Below are positions 53,461 to 64,000 of a DNA stretch of 64,000 nt, in pieces. A model generated the notes under the pieces. That model was not told where the DNA came from. It saw nothing but the letters and a program-made list of their open reading frames with translations, and searched no databases. The translations under genes were made by a program, and so were the position numbers. Origin of the DNA: Limnoperna fortunei (taxonomy: Eukaryota; Mollusca; Bivalvia; Mytilida; Modiolidae); contig OX104118.1 in assembly GCA_944474755.1 (NCBI GenBank), forward strand, positions 68,763,575 through 68,827,574, given 5' to 3'. Numbering within the stretch: the stretch's first letter is position 1; each line of letters begins with the position of its first letter.

Positions 53461-55920
53461 ACACCATGTAAACAGAAACTACCACTAACGAGTATTCCAG
53501 GACATCATTTAAACAGAAACTACCACTAAAGAGTATTCCAGGACACCGTGTAAACAGAAATTACCACTAAAGAGTATTCCAGGACACCGTGTAAACAGAA
53601 ACTACCACTAAAGAGTATTCCAGGACACCATGTAAACAGAAACTACCACTAAAGAGTATTCCAGGACACCATGTAAACAGAAACTACCACTAAAGAGTAT
53701 TCCAGGACACCGAGAAAACAGAAACTACCACTAAAGAGTATTCCAGGACACCATGTAAACAGAAACTACCACTAAAGAGTATTCCAGGACACCATGTAAA
53801 CAGAAAGTACCACTAAAGAGTATTCCAGGACACCATGTAAACAGAAACTACCACTAAAGAGTATTCCAGGACACCATGTAAACAGAAACTACCACTAAAG
53901 AGTATTCCAGGACCCCATGTAAACAGAAACTACCACTAAAGAGTATTCCAGGACACCATGTAAACAGAAACTACCACTAAAGAGTATTCCAGGACACCAT
54001 GTAAACAGAAACTACCACTAAAGAGTATTCCAGGACACCATGTAAACAGAAACTACCAGTAAAGAGTATTCCAGGACACCATGTAAACAGAAACTACCAC
54101 TAAAGAGTATTCCAGGACACCATGTAAACAGAAACTACCACTAAAGAGTATTCCAGGACACCATGTAAACAGAAACTACCACTAAAAAGTATTCCAAGAC
54201 ACCATGTAAACAGAAACTACCGCTAAAGAGTATCCCAGGACACCATGTAAACAGAAACTACCACTAAAAAGTATTCCAGGACAGCATGTAAACAGAAGCT
54301 ACCACTAAAGAGTATTCCAGGACACCATGTAAACAGAAACTACCACTAAAGAGTATTCCAGGACACCATGCAAACAGAAACTACCACTAAAGAGTATTCC
54401 AGGACATCATGTAAACAGAAACTACCACTAAAGAGTATTCCAGAACACCATGTAAACAGAAACTACCACTAAAGAGTATTCCAGGACACCATGTAAACAG
54501 AAACTACCACTAAAGAGTATTCCAGGACACCATGTAAACAGAAACTACCACTAAAGAGTATTCCAGGACATCATGCAAACAGAAACTACCACTAAAGAGT
54601 ATTCCAGGACATCATGTAAACAGAAACTACCACTAAAGAATATTCCAGGACATCATGTAAACAGAAACTACCACTAAAGAGTATTCCAGGACATCATGTA
54701 AACAGAAACTACCACTAAAGAGTATTCCTGGACACCATGTAAACAGAAACTACCGCTAAAGAGTATTCCAGGACATCATGTAAACAGAAACTACCACTAA
54801 AGAGTATTCCAGGACACCATGTAAACAGAAACTACCACCAAAGAGTATTCCAGGACACCATGCAAACAGAAACTACCACTAAAGAGTATTCCAGGACACC
54901 ATGTAAACAGAAACTACCACTAAAGAGTATTCCAGGACACCATGTAAAGAGAAACGACCACTAAAGAGTATTCCAGGACACCATGTAAAGAGAAACTACC
55001 AGTAAAGGGTATTCCAGGACACCATGTAAACAGAAACTACCACTAAAGAGTATTCCAGGACACCATGTAAACAGAAACGACCACTAAAGAGTATTCCAGG
55101 ACACCATGTAAACAGAAACTACCAGTAAAGAGTATTCCAGGACACCATGTAAACAGAAACTACCACTAAAGAGTATTCCAGGACACCATGTAAACAGAAA
55201 CGACCACTAAAGAGTATTCCAGGACACCATGTAAACAGAAACTACCACTAAAGAGTATTCCAAGACACCACGTAAACAGAAACTACCGCTAAAGAGTATT
55301 CCAGGACACCATGTAAACAGAAACTACCACTAAAGAGTATTCCAGGACACCATGTAAACAGAAACTACCACTAAAGAGTATTCCAGGACACCATGTAAAC
55401 AGAAAAAACCACTAAAGAGTATTTCAGGACATCATGTAAACAGAAACTACCACTAAAGAGTATTCCAGGACACCATGTAAACAGAAACTACCACTAAAGA
55501 GTATTCCAGGACACCATGTAAACAGAAACTACCACTAACGAGTATTCCAGGACATCATGTAAACAGAAACTACCACTAAAGAGTATTCCAGGACACCGTG
55601 TAAACAGAAATTACCACTAAAGAGTATTCCAGGACACGATGTAAACAGAAACTACCACTAAAGAGTATTCCAGGACACCATGTAAACAGAAACTACCACT
55701 AAAGAGTATTCCAGGACACCGAGAAAACAGAAACTACCACTAAAGAGTATTCCAGGACACCATGTAAACAGAAACTACCACTAAAGAGTATTCCAGGACA
55801 CCATGTAAACAGAAAGTACCACTAAAGAGTATTCCAGGACACCATGTAAACAGAAACTACCACTAAAGAGTATTCCAGGACACCATGTAAACAGAAACTA
55901 CCACTAAAGAGTATTCCAGG
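53461..55920. repeat. 60-mer HOR (2,460 bp), copy 1
   Basis: Base-by-base comparison with 55,921-58,380 shows only four substitutions in 2,460 bp (99.8% identity): 54,298 G/A, 54,444 A/G, 54,517 G/A and 55,288 G/A. There is no indel. Internal markers are CATTTAAAC after ACTAACGAG, CGAGAAAACA (53,711 and 55,720), GAAAGTACC, GACCCCATG (53,911) and CAGCATG. The unit itself contains two related halves, since CGAGAAAACA occurs twice 2,009 bp apart. Related to 10.6-11.9 kb of the giant unit. Confidence 0.92.
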
Positions 55921-58380
55921 ACACCATGTAAACAGAAACTACCACTAACGAGTATTCCAGGACATCATTTAAACAGAAACTACCACTAAAGAGTATTCCA
56001 GGACACCGTGTAAACAGAAATTACCACTAAAGAGTATTCCAGGACACCGTGTAAACAGAAACTACCACTAAAGAGTATTCCAGGACACCATGTAAACAGA
56101 AACTACCACTAAAGAGTATTCCAGGACACCATGTAAACAGAAACTACCACTAAAGAGTATTCCAGGACACCGAGAAAACAGAAACTACCACTAAAGAGTA
56201 TTCCAGGACACCATGTAAACAGAAACTACCACTAAAGAGTATTCCAGGACACCATGTAAACAGAAAGTACCACTAAAGAGTATTCCAGGACACCATGTAA
56301 ACAGAAACTACCACTAAAGAGTATTCCAGGACACCATGTAAACAGAAACTACCACTAAAGAGTATTCCAGGACCCCATGTAAACAGAAACTACCACTAAA
56401 GAGTATTCCAGGACACCATGTAAACAGAAACTACCACTAAAGAGTATTCCAGGACACCATGTAAACAGAAACTACCACTAAAGAGTATTCCAGGACACCA
56501 TGTAAACAGAAACTACCAGTAAAGAGTATTCCAGGACACCATGTAAACAGAAACTACCACTAAAGAGTATTCCAGGACACCATGTAAACAGAAACTACCA
56601 CTAAAGAGTATTCCAGGACACCATGTAAACAGAAACTACCACTAAAAAGTATTCCAAGACACCATGTAAACAGAAACTACCGCTAAAGAGTATCCCAGGA
56701 CACCATGTAAACAGAAACTACCACTAAAAAGTATTCCAGGACAGCATGTAAACAGAAACTACCACTAAAGAGTATTCCAGGACACCATGTAAACAGAAAC
56801 TACCACTAAAGAGTATTCCAGGACACCATGCAAACAGAAACTACCACTAAAGAGTATTCCAGGACATCATGTAAACAGAAACTACCACTAAAGAGTATTC
56901 CAGGACACCATGTAAACAGAAACTACCACTAAAGAGTATTCCAGGACACCATGTAAACAGAAACTACCACTAAAGAATATTCCAGGACACCATGTAAACA
57001 GAAACTACCACTAAAGAGTATTCCAGGACATCATGCAAACAGAAACTACCACTAAAGAGTATTCCAGGACATCATGTAAACAGAAACTACCACTAAAGAA
57101 TATTCCAGGACATCATGTAAACAGAAACTACCACTAAAGAGTATTCCAGGACATCATGTAAACAGAAACTACCACTAAAGAGTATTCCTGGACACCATGT
57201 AAACAGAAACTACCGCTAAAGAGTATTCCAGGACATCATGTAAACAGAAACTACCACTAAAGAGTATTCCAGGACACCATGTAAACAGAAACTACCACCA
57301 AAGAGTATTCCAGGACACCATGCAAACAGAAACTACCACTAAAGAGTATTCCAGGACACCATGTAAACAGAAACTACCACTAAAGAGTATTCCAGGACAC
57401 CATGTAAAGAGAAACGACCACTAAAGAGTATTCCAGGACACCATGTAAAGAGAAACTACCAGTAAAGGGTATTCCAGGACACCATGTAAACAGAAACTAC
57501 CACTAAAGAGTATTCCAGGACACCATGTAAACAGAAACGACCACTAAAGAGTATTCCAGGACACCATGTAAACAGAAACTACCAGTAAAGAGTATTCCAG
57601 GACACCATGTAAACAGAAACTACCACTAAAGAGTATTCCAGGACACCATGTAAACAGAAACGACCACTAAAGAGTATTCCAGGACACCATGTAAACAGAA
57701 ACTACCACTAAAGAGTATTCCAAGACACCACGTAAACAGAAACTACCACTAAAGAGTATTCCAGGACACCATGTAAACAGAAACTACCACTAAAGAGTAT
57801 TCCAGGACACCATGTAAACAGAAACTACCACTAAAGAGTATTCCAGGACACCATGTAAACAGAAAAAACCACTAAAGAGTATTTCAGGACATCATGTAAA
57901 CAGAAACTACCACTAAAGAGTATTCCAGGACACCATGTAAACAGAAACTACCACTAAAGAGTATTCCAGGACACCATGTAAACAGAAACTACCACTAACG
58001 AGTATTCCAGGACATCATGTAAACAGAAACTACCACTAAAGAGTATTCCAGGACACCGTGTAAACAGAAATTACCACTAAAGAGTATTCCAGGACACGAT
58101 GTAAACAGAAACTACCACTAAAGAGTATTCCAGGACACCATGTAAACAGAAACTACCACTAAAGAGTATTCCAGGACACCGAGAAAACAGAAACTACCAC
58201 TAAAGAGTATTCCAGGACACCATGTAAACAGAAACTACCACTAAAGAGTATTCCAGGACACCATGTAAACAGAAAGTACCACTAAAGAGTATTCCAGGAC
58301 ACCATGTAAACAGAAACTACCACTAAAGAGTATTCCAGGACACCATGTAAACAGAAACTACCACTAAAGAGTATTCCAGG
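55921..58380. repeat. 60-mer HOR (2,460 bp), copy 2
   Basis: Near-identical tandem copy of 53,461-55,920 (four differences). CGAGAAAACA at 56,171 and 58,180; GACCCCATG at 56,371. Agreement breaks directly after the unit: 58,388 has CATCTAAAC and 58,406 reads ACTAAAGAG where copy 1's continuation has ACTAACGAG. Confidence 0.92.
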
Positions 58381-59270
58381 ACACCATCTAAACAGAAACT
58401 ACCACTAAAGAGTATTCCAGGACCCCATGTAAACAGAAACTACCACTAAAGAGTATTCCAGGACACCATGTAAACAGAAACTACCACTAAAGAGTATTCC
58501 AGGACACCATGTAAACAGAAACTACCACTAAAGAGTATTCCAGGACACCATGTAAACAGAAACTACCAGTAAAGAGTATTCCAGGACACCATGTAAACAG
58601 AAACTACCACTAAAGAGTATTCCAGGACACCATGTAAACAGAAACTACCACTAAAGAGTATTCCAGGACACCATGTAAACAGAAACTACCACTAAAAAGT
58701 ATTCCAAGACACCATGTAAACAGAAACTACCGCTAAAGAGTATCCCAGGACACCATGTAAACAGAAACTACCACTAAAAAGTATTCCAGGACAGCATGTA
58801 AACAGAAACTACCACTAAAGAGTATTCCAGGACACCATGTAAACAGAAACTACCACTAAAGAGTATTCCAGGACACCATGCAAACAGAAACTACCACTAA
58901 AGAGTATTCCAGGACATCATGTAAACAGAAACTACCACTAAAGAGTATTCCAGAACACGATGTAAACAGAAACTACCACTAAAGAGTATTCCAGGACACC
59001 ATGTAAACAGAAACTACCACTAAAGAATATTCCAGGACACCATGTAAACAGAAACTACCACTAAAGAGTATTCCAGGACATCATGCAAACAGAAACTACC
59101 ACTAAAGAGTATTCCAGGACATCATGTAAACAGAAACTACCACTAAAGAATATTCCAGGACATCATGTAAACAGAAACTACCACTAAAGAGTATTCCAGG
59201 ACATCATGTAAACAGAAACTACCACTAAAGAGTATTCCTGGACACCATGTAAACAGAAAATACCGCTAAA
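58381..59270. repeat. Partial third copy of the 60-mer (about 22 monomers)
   Basis: GACCCCATG at 58,421, CAGCATG near 58,794, TAAAGAATATT near 59,027 and TTCCTGG near 59,238 follow copy 2 at an offset of 2,050 bp (50 monomers). Private changes: CATCTAAAC (58,388), CAGAACACGATG (58,953) and AAAATACCGC (59,258). Order diverges after about 59,290, where CAGCATG is met earlier than in copy 2. Confidence 0.8.
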
Positions 59271-61993
59271 GAGTATTCCAGGACACCATGTAAACAGAAA
59301 CTACCACTAAAAAGTATTCCAGGACAGCATGTAAACAGAAACTACCACTAAAGAGTATTCCAGGACACCATGTAAACAGAAACTACCACCAAAGAGTATT
59401 CCAGGACACCATGCAAACAGAAACTACCACTAAAGAGTATTCCAGGATACCATGTAAACAGAAACTACCACTAAAGAGTATTCCAAGACACCATGTAAAC
59501 AGAAACTACCACTAAAGAGTATTCCAGGACACCATGTAAACAGAAACTACCACTAAAGAGTATTCCAGGACACCATGTAAACAGAAACTACCACTAAAGA
59601 GTATTCCAGGACACCATGTAAACAGAAACTACCACTAAAGAGTATTCCAGGACACCATGTAAACAGAAACTACCACTAAAGAGTATTCCAGGACATCATG
59701 TAAACAGAAACTACCACTAAAGAGTATTCCAGGACACCATGTAAACAGAAACTACCAGTAAAGAGTATTCCAGGACACCATGTAAACAGAAACTACCACT
59801 AAAGGGTATTCCAGGACACCGTGTAAACAGAAACTACCACTAAAGAGTATTCCAGGACACCATGTAAACAGAAACTACCACTAAAGAGTATTCCAGGACA
59901 CCATGTAAACAGAAACTACCACTAAAAAGTATTCCTAGACACCATGTAAACAGAAACTACCACTAAAGAGTATTCCAGGACACCATGAAAACAGAAACTA
60001 CCACTAAAGAGTATTCCAGGACACCATGTAAACAGAAACTGCCACTAAAAAGTATTCCAAGACACCATGTAAAGAGAAACTACCAGTAAAGAGTATTTCA
60101 GGACACCATGTAAACAGAAACTACCACTAAAGAGTATTCCAGGACACCATGTAAACAGAAACTACCACTAAAGAGTATTCCATGACACCATGTAAACAGA
60201 AACTACCACTAAAGAGTATTCCAGGACACCATGTAAACAGAATCTACCACTAAAGAGTATTCCAGGACACCATGTAAACAGAAACTACCACTAAAGGGTA
60301 TTCCAGGACACCATGTAAACAGAAACTACCAGTAAAGGGTATTCCAGGACACCATGTAAACAGAATCAACCACTAAAGAGTATTCCAGGACACAATGTAA
60401 ACAGAAACTACCACTAAAGAGTATTCCAGGACACCATGTAAACAGAAACTACCACTAAAGAGTATTCCAGGACACCATGTAAACAGAAACTACCAGTAAA
60501 GAGTATTCCAGGACACCATGTAAACAGAAACTACCACTAAAGAGTATTCCAGGACACCGTGTAAAAAGAAGCGACCACTAAAGAGTATTCCAGGATACCA
60601 TGTAAACAGAAACTACCACTAAAGAGTATTCCAGGACACCATGTAAACAGAAACTACCACTAAAGAGTATTCCAGGACACCATGTCAACAGAAACTACCA
60701 CTAAAGAGTATTCCAGGACACCATGTAAACAGAAACTACCACTAAAGAGTATTCCAGAACACCATGTAAACAGAAACTACCACTAAAGAGTATTCCAGGA
60801 CACCATGTAAACAGAAACTACCACTAAAGAATATTCCAGGACACCATGTAAACAGAAACTACCACTAAAGAGTATTCCAGGACATCATGCAAACAGAAAC
60901 TACCACTAAAGAGTATTCCAGGACATCATGTAAACAGAAACTACCACTAAAGAATATTCCAGGACATCATGTAAACAGAAACTACCACTAAAGAGTATTC
61001 CAGGACATCATGTAAACAGAAACTACCACTAAAGAGTATTCCTGGACACCATGTAAACAGAAACTACCGCTAAAGAGTATTCCAGGACACCATGTAAACA
61101 GAAACTACCACTAAAAAGTATTCCAGGACAGCATGTAAACATAAACTACCACTAAAGAGTATTCCAGGACACCATGTAAACAGAAACTACCACCAAAGAG
61201 TATTCCAGGACACCATGCAAACAGAAACTACCACTAAAGAGTATTCCAGGACATCATGTAAACAGAAACTACCACTAAAGAGTATTCCAGAACACCATGT
61301 AAACAGAAACTACCACTGAAGAGTATTCCAGGACATCATGCAAACAGAAACTACCACTAAAGAGTATTCCAGGACATCATGTAAACAGAAACTACCACTA
61401 AAGAGTATTCCAGGACATCATGTAAACAGAAACTACCACTAAAGAGTATTCCAGGACACCATGTAAACAGAAAAAACCACTAAAGAGTATTTCAGGACAT
61501 CATGTAAACAGAAACTACCACTAAAGAGTATTCCAGGACACCATGTAAACAGAAACTACCACTAAAGAGTATTCCAGGACACCATGTAAACAGAAACTAC
61601 CACTAACGAGTATTCCAGGACATCATGTAAACAGAAACTACCACTAAAGAGTATTCCAGGACACCGTGTAAACAGAAATTACCACTAAAGAGTATTCCAG
61701 GACACCGTGTAAAAAGAAACTACCACTAAAGAGTATTCCAGAACACGATGTAAACAGAAACTACCACTAAAGAGTATTCCAGGACACCATGTAAACAGAA
61801 ACTACCACTAAAGAGTATTCCAGGACACCGAGAAAACAGAAACTACCACTAAAGAGTATTCCAGGACACCATGTAAACAGAAACTACCACTAAAGAGTAT
61901 TCCAGGACACCATGTAAACAGAAACTACCACTAAAGAGTATTCCAGGACACCATGTAAACAGAAACTACCAGTAAAGAGTATTCCAGGACACC
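59271..61993. repeat. Mosaic of earlier modules
   Basis: The left part (GGATACC 59,447, CCAAGACACC, ACCGTGTAAAC, CCTAG, CCATGACACC, GAATCTACC, GAATCAACC, ACAATG, ACCGTGTAAAAAG 60,559) follows the order of 8.1-9.2 kb and 49.5-50.6 kb. The right part (TTCCTGG, CCGCTAAAG, CAGCATG, then AGAAAAAACC with TTTCAGG, ACTAACGAG, AAATTACC, CGAGAAAACA at 61,829) follows the 60-mer. The switch lies near 60,740-60,900. Private variants include AAGCGACC near 60,570 and CACTGAAGAG near 61,316. No gene. Confidence 0.68.
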
Positions 61994-62221
61994 ATGTTAA
62001 CAGAAACTACCACTAAAGAGTATTCCAGGACACCATGTAAACAGAAACTATCAACTAAAGAGTATTCCAGGACACCATGTAAACAGAAACTACCACTAAA
62101 AAGTATTCCAAGACACCATGTAACAGAAACTACCGCTAAAGAGTATCCCAGGACACCATGTAAACAGAAACTACCACTAAAAAGTATTCCAGGACAGCAT
62201 GTAAACAGAAACTACCACTAA
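61994..62221 (+). other. Fortuitous open frame in satellite, not a gene
   Basis: A 75-codon frame runs from ATG at 61,994 to TAA at 62,219-62,221. It is open only because of three local accidents: A>T at monomer position 12 turns ATG-TAA into ATG-TTA; a 1-bp insertion near 62,052 shifts frame; and a 1-bp deletion near 62,122 shifts it back. The peptide is merely translated repeat (recurring TKEYSRTPCKQKL and LPLKSIP) with no signal peptide, membrane segment or known domain. There is no upstream signal or relative elsewhere in the array. I judge it non-coding. Confidence 0.9.
62028..62150. repeat. Three monomers with compensating 1-bp insertion and deletion
   Basis: The monomer at 62,028 is 42 bp long (TATCAACTAAAG in place of TACCACTAAAG), the one at 62,070 is 41 bp, and the one at 62,111 is 40 bp (CATGTAACAG in place of CATGTAAACAG). 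The 41-bp phase is shifted for 82 bp only and then restored at 62,151. These are the only indels between 35,747 and the end of the window. Confidence 0.92.
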
Positions 62222-64000
62222 AGAGTATTCCAGGACACCATGTAAACAGAAACTACCACTAAAGAGTATTCCAGGACACCATGCAAACAGAAACTACCAC
62301 TAAAGAGTATTCCAGGACATCATGTAAACAGAAACTACCACTAAAGAGTATTCCAGAACACCATGTAAACAGAAACTACCACTAAAGAGTATTCCAGGAC
62401 ACCATGTAAACAGAAACTACCACTAAAGAATATTCCAGGACACCATGTAAACAGAAACTACCACTAAAGAGTATTCCAGGACATCATGCAAACAGAAACT
62501 ACCACTAAAGAGTATTCCAGGACATCATGTAAACAGAAACTACCACTAAAGAATATTCCATGACATCATGTAAACAGAAACTACCACTAAAGAGTATTCC
62601 AGGACATCATGTAAACAGAAACTACCACTAAAGAGTATTCCAGGAAACCATGTAAACAGAAACTACCACTAAAAAGTATTCCAGGACAGCATGTAAACAG
62701 AAACTACCACTAAAGAGTATTCCAGGACACCATGTAAACAGAAACTACCACCAAAGAGTATTCCAGGACACCATGCAAACAGAAACTACCACTAAAGAGT
62801 ATTCCAGGATACCATGTAATCAGAAACTACCACTAAAGAGTATTCCAAGACACCATGTAAACAGAAACTACCACTAAAGAGTATTCCAGGACACCATGTA
62901 AACAGAAACTACCACTAAAGAGTATTCCAGGACACCATGTAAACAGAAACTACCACTAAAGAGTATTCCAGGACACCATGTAATCAGAAACTACCACTAA
63001 AGAGTATTCCAGGACACCATGTAAACAGAAACTACCACTAAAGAGTATTCCAGGACACCATGTAATCAGAAACTACCACTAAAGAGTATTCTGGGACACC
63101 ATGTAAACGGAAACTACCACTAAAGAGTATTGCAGTAATACATGTAAACAGAAACTACCACTAAAGAGTATTCCACGACATCATGTAAACAGAAACTACC
63201 ACTAAAGAGTATTCCAGGACACCATGTAAACAGAAACTACCACTAAAGAGTATTCCAGGACATCATGTAAACAGAAACTACCACTAAAGAGTATTCCAGG
63301 ACACCATGTCAACAGAAACTACCACTAAAGAGTATTACAGAACACCATGTAAACAGAAACTACCACTAAAGAGTATTCCAGGACACCATGTAAACAGAAA
63401 CTACCACTAAAGAGTATTCCAGGACATCATGTACACAGAAACTACCGCTAAAGAGTATTCCAGGACACCATTTAAACAGAAACTACCACTAAAGAGTATT
63501 CCAGGACATCATGTAAACAGAAACTACCACTAAAGAGTATTCCAGGACACCATGTAAACAGAAACTACCACTAAAGAGTATTCCAGGACATCATGTAAAC
63601 AGAAACTACCACTAAAGACTATTCCAGAACACCATGTAAACAGAAACTACCACAAAAGAGTATTCCAGGACACCATGTAAACAGAAACTACCACTAAAGA
63701 GTATTCCAGAACACCATGTAAACAGAAACTACCACTAAAGAGTATTCCAGGACACCATGTAAACAGAAACTACCACTAAAGAGTATTCCAGGACATCATG
63801 TAAACAGAAACTACCGCTAAAGAGTATTCCAGGACACCATGTAAACAGAAACTACCACTAAAGAGTATTCCAGGACATCATGTAAACAGAAACTACCACT
63901 AAAGAGTATTCCAGGACACCATGTAAACAGAAACTACCACTAAAGAGTATTCCAGGATATCATGTAAACAGAAACTACCACTAAAGAGTATTCCAGAACA
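62151..64000. repeat. Right-hand segment with the most diverged monomers
   Basis: The 45 complete monomers keep perfect length, but many private substitutions appear. GTAATCAG (at about 62,818, 62,982 and 63,064; 4 and 2 monomers apart) is not seen elsewhere. Adjacent monomers near 63,091-63,145 read TTCTGGGACACC, AACGGAAAC and TTGCAGTAATACATG, with several changes each. GTACACA and CCGCTAAAG near 63,433-63,448 resemble block X ends. The first part (62,151-62,780) still follows the 60-mer order. The higher-order pattern is weak after 62.8 kb. Confidence 0.75.

Larger units (their letters stand above)
1..64000. repeat. 41-bp satellite DNA array, head-to-tail, fills the window
   Basis: Every part of the window reads as the same 41-bp unit in one orientation. 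Starts fall at 1+41n without a break up to 12301, and the phase can be followed to the end through 13 indel-bearing sites (net minus 88 bp), giving 1,563 full monomers plus 5 bases. The consensus has 18 A, 10 C, 6 G and 7 T (39% GC) and no CpG. Recurrent variants by monomer position include 6 C>T, 8 A>G, 9 T>C, 22 T>G, 23 A>G, 27 C>G, 32 G>A and 33 A>G; their order defines the higher-order repeats listed below. I saw no inverted block, transposon, gene or unique spacer. This is typical of eukaryotic constitutive heterochromatin (inference). I do not recognise the family. Confidence 0.98.

Noticed and set aside
61994..62221. Protein-coding gene with a repetitive lysine-rich product
   Set aside because: The frame depends on two local 1-bp indels and one substitution, translates only satellite, and has no counterpart elsewhere in the array.
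63091..63150. Array end or unique sequence
   Set aside because: Despite many changes, monomer length and phase are unbroken, and near-consensus monomers follow to 64,000.
1..64000. CRISPR array
   Set aside because: The units are contiguous 41-bp repeats with no unique spacers; variation is scattered point change, not repeat-spacer alternation.
1..64000. Coding tandem repeat (repeat-rich surface protein or similar)
   Set aside because: 41 is not a multiple of 3, and TAA stops at positions 11 and 28 (and TAG on the - strand) close every frame within about 123 bp.
1..64000. CENP-B box
   Set aside because: The known box needs TTCG and CGGG elements; the consensus has no CpG, and I saw no monomer variant that assembles the full motif.
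1..64000. Telomeric or simple microsatellite repeat
   Set aside because: The unit is 41 bp with no short-period substructure, and no TTAGGG-like run is seen.

Overview
The whole 64-kb window is one uninterrupted tandem array of a 41-bp satellite/minisatellite monomer, all copies in the same orientation. A consensus copy lies at 42-82; its main blocks are GGACACCATG, GTAAACAGAAA, CTACCACTAAAG and GTATTCC. Correcting for the few indels, the window holds 1,563 complete monomers plus 5 bases of the next. Both window ends lie inside the array, so neither edge is seen. I found no gene, RNA gene, transposon, promoter or unique sequence. The only longer open frame (61994-62221) is a by-product of two 1-bp indels. 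The monomer is about 39% GC, has no CpG in its consensus, and is strongly strand-asymmetric (the + strand has 18 A and 7 T per monomer). A satellite block this long, uniform and higher-order points to eukaryotic constitutive heterochromatin (centromeric, pericentromeric, subtelomeric or a B/sex-chromosome block). I do not recognise the monomer and cannot name the organism.

Layout. Monomers differ by substitutions at a limited set of positions, and the order of these variants repeats, giving a nested higher-order repeat (HOR) mosaic. 1-3.6 kb: a tandem duplicated 39-mer (1,599 bp). 4.0-22.0 kb: a giant tandem duplication with an 8,207-bp register (201 monomers minus 34 bp of internal deletions); its first copy carries an extra 38-mer (1,558 bp). 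21.5-26.3 kb: two copies of a roughly 58-61-mer block, with a third copy at 35.9-38.4 kb; the flank to 28.4 kb is also copied, at 38.8-40.5 kb. 28.3-32 kb: a 49-mer (2,009 bp) pair with an inner 9-mer duplication. 32.6-35.3 kb: a 33-mer (1,353 bp) pair. 39.2-43 kb: a 46-mer (1,886 bp) pair. 41.7-47.7 kb: serial copies of a roughly 30-mer (1,230 bp) module. 47.4-50.9 kb: a copy of 6.0-9.5 kb at a fixed offset of 41,404 bp. 49.3-52.6 kb: a 41-mer (1,681 bp) pair. 53.5-58.4 kb: a 60-mer (2,460 bp) pair differing at only 4 positions, followed by a partial third copy. 59.3-64 kb: mixed modules, with the most diverged monomers near 62.8-63.2 kb.

There is no gene set to work together. Notable features are strict conservation of monomer length (the first 12,300 bp are exactly 300 monomers), a forkhead-type GTAAACA core in most monomers, and recent segmental amplification at scales from 4 to about 200 monomers. 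Offsets were counted by hand from shared rare variants; block edges are good to roughly 1-3 monomers unless stated otherwise.
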